Positions 62,903 through 64,000 of a stretch of DNA of 64,000 nucleotides are shown piece by piece. How positions within the stretch are numbered: the first letter of the stretch is position 1; every line of letters begins with the position of its first letter. The position numbers and the translations under genes were made by a program. Source of the DNA: Clostridia bacterium (lineage in GTDB: Bacteria; Bacillota; Clostridia; Christensenellales; Aristaeellaceae). Where the stretch lies: contig JAFPWU010000029.1 of NCBI GenBank assembly GCA_017412715.1, positions 1 through 64,000 on the forward strand, read 5' to 3'. The notes beneath the pieces are model-generated. The model was given only the letters and a program-made list of their open reading frames with translations, ran no database searches and was not told where the DNA came from.

Positions 62903-63905
62903 AACAGGCAGCAACGTTCTGGAGGTTCGCAATCTCTGTAAATATTTCCCGATTAAGGCAGGACTTTTCGGCCGCGTTGTGGGACACGTGCATGCCGTGG
63001 AAAATGTGTCTTTCACCCTGAAACGGGGAACAACCATGGGACTGGTCGGAGAGTCCGGCTGCGGAAAAACCACTGTCGGGAAAACCCTGCTGAATCTCAC
63101 GCCCAAAACCAGCGGCGAGGTCATCTTTAACGGCAATGTCCACCTGGATCAGCTGTCTTCCCGCCAGCTGCGGGCCTTCCGCCCCAAAATTCAGATCATA
63201 TTCCAGGATCCGTACGCGAGCCTGTCTCCGCGGCTTCCGGTCGGAGAAATCATCGGTGAAGCGGTCCGGGAGCATCATCTTGTGCCGGACTCGGAGCTGA
63301 ATGATTATGTCTCCAGAATCATGAAAAGCTGCGGCCTGTTTGACTACCAGAAGGACCGCTATCCGCATGAGTTTTCCGGCGGGCAAAGACAGAGGATCTG
63401 CATTGCGCGGGCGATTGCGCTGAATCCGGACTTTATCGTGTGCGATGAACCGGTTTCGGCCCTGGACGTATCGATTCAGGCCCAGATTATTAACCTGCTG
63501 GAGGACCTGCAGAAGGAATTCAATCTGACCTATCTGTTCATCAGCCACGATCTTTCTGTAGTGCAGCATATTTCGGATACGGTCGGAGTCATGTATCTGG
63601 GCAACATGGTGGAGTATGCTGATAAAACTGAAATATTTGCAAATCCGCTGCACCCTTACACAAAGGCGCTGTTCAGCGCGATTCCGATTCCGGATCCTAC
63701 CGTGAAAATGAACCGGATCATTCTGGAAGGGAGCATCCCGTCTCCCTCCAATCCGCCGAGCGGCTGCAAGTTCCACACCCGCTGCCGCGAGTGCAGGGGC
63801 GTGTGCGCGAAGAGCGCGCCGAGGACGATGAACATGGGGAACGGGCATACGGTTGCATGCCATATTTACGATCCGGAGAGTGGATATGACAGGGAAAAAG
63901 CCTGA
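62895..63905 (+). CDS. DppF-type ATPase (system D)
   Basis: A 336-residue ATPase. ATG 62895 lies eight bases inside the DppD gene (ATGAGTGA), with a weak GGGGTGA site. Walker [11 protein letters not shown]-loop IFQDPYASLSP, signature FSGGQRQR, Walker B FIVCDEPVSALDV, switch ISHDLS. The Cys-bearing tail is GCKFHTRCRECRGVC. This finishes a full binding protein-permease-permease-ATPase-ATPase operon from 56438. Confidence 0.92.
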   Translation: MSETGSNVLEVRNLCKYFPIKAGLFGRVVGHVHAVENVSFTLKRGTTMGLVGESGCGKTTVGKTLLNLTPKTSGEVIFNGNVHLDQLSSRQLRAFRPKIQIIFQDPYASLSPRLPVGEIIGEAVREHHLVPDSELNDYVSRIMKSCGLFDYQKDRYPHEFSGGQRQRICIARAIALNPDFIVCDEPVSALDVSIQAQIINLLEDLQKEFNLTYLFISHDLSVVQHISDTVGVMYLGNMVEYADKTEIFANPLHPYTKALFSAIPIPDPTVKMNRIILEGSIPSPSNPPSGCKFHTRCRECRGVCAKSAPRTMNMGNGHTVACHIYDPESGYDREKA

Positions 63906-64000
63906 GAAAGACGGCCGGAAAACGGACAAGATACCGGACTGGGATGATGGAAGAACCATTGCTGAGATGAATGTGGAAGGGACATCCTGGTATGTTCCGG
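63886..64000 (+). CDS. Partial small hypothetical protein (runs off window)
   Basis: An open frame from ATG 63886, five bases after GGAGAG, to the window end. It reads MTGKKPEKDGRKTDKIPD then WDDGRTIAEMNVEGTSWYVP and has a basic N-terminus with Trp/Asp-rich motif. It overlaps the DppF end by 20 bases. The visible 38 residues do not allow a function. It may be a small membrane protein attached to the operon. Confidence 0.5.
   Translation, partial: MTGKKPEKDGRKTDKIPDWDDGRTIAEMNVEGTSWYVP

Overview
The window is about 64 kb of GC-rich DNA, densely packed with protein genes. No tRNA, rRNA, CRISPR, phage or insertion-sequence genes were seen. Strong AGGAGG-type ribosome sites, LplABC and Opp/Dpp transporter sets, heterodimeric ABC exporters, YesU/YetA-type pectin genes and TTG/GTG starts point to a Gram-positive-type Clostridia member from a plant-fed gut or rumen. 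This is an inference from gene content. All six solute-binding proteins carry ordinary signal peptides and no lipobox cysteine, which is unusual for a monoderm.

Region 1 (1-1.9 kb) holds the 3' end of clpB, then rhaM and an AraC regulator on the minus strand. Region 2 (2.3-19.3 kb) is a rhamnogalacturonan-I (RG-I) locus: two complete LplB/LplC/binding-protein importers, a GH112 galactosyl-rhamnose-type phosphorylase, a GH105 unsaturated rhamnogalacturonyl hydrolase, a polysaccharide deacetylase, a PL22 oligogalacturonate lyase, an SGNH (RhgT-type) acetylesterase, a YetA/PL26-type exo-lyase and YesU. None of the enzymes has a signal peptide. Acetylated RG-I oligosaccharides are therefore probably imported and dismantled in the cytoplasm. 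Both importer operons carry the same structured RNA element just upstream of the binding-protein gene.

Region 3 (19.5-32.4 kb) holds a tandem-domain polyphosphate:AMP phosphotransferase, a heterodimeric ABC exporter with a degenerate site, an HMA metal chaperone and, on the minus strand, ThuA-like, SDR and ribulokinase genes behind a second heterodimeric exporter. One half of that second exporter has an in-frame TAG just before Walker B. None of the 47 genes whose ends I could read stops with TAG (23 TAA, 24 TGA).

Region 4 (32.6-63.9 kb) packs four Opp/Dpp-type peptide/nickel-family importers and an M42 peptidase. These systems are unusually modified. They include a DppB with two DnaJ-type CxxCxGxG motifs in an external loop, permeases with roughly 65 to 300 extra external residues, a DppD with about 235 residues inserted between Walker A and the Q-loop, a DppD-DppF fusion, and a binding protein whose C-terminal segment has moved to the N-terminus (circular permutation). 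A divergent ApbE-like membrane protein sits between two of the systems. A strong hairpin follows every binding-protein gene.

The best candidates for undescribed biology are the circularly permuted binding protein (53777-55837), the twin structured RNA (4159-4310 and 11419-11570), and the zinc-motif permease (42705-43883).
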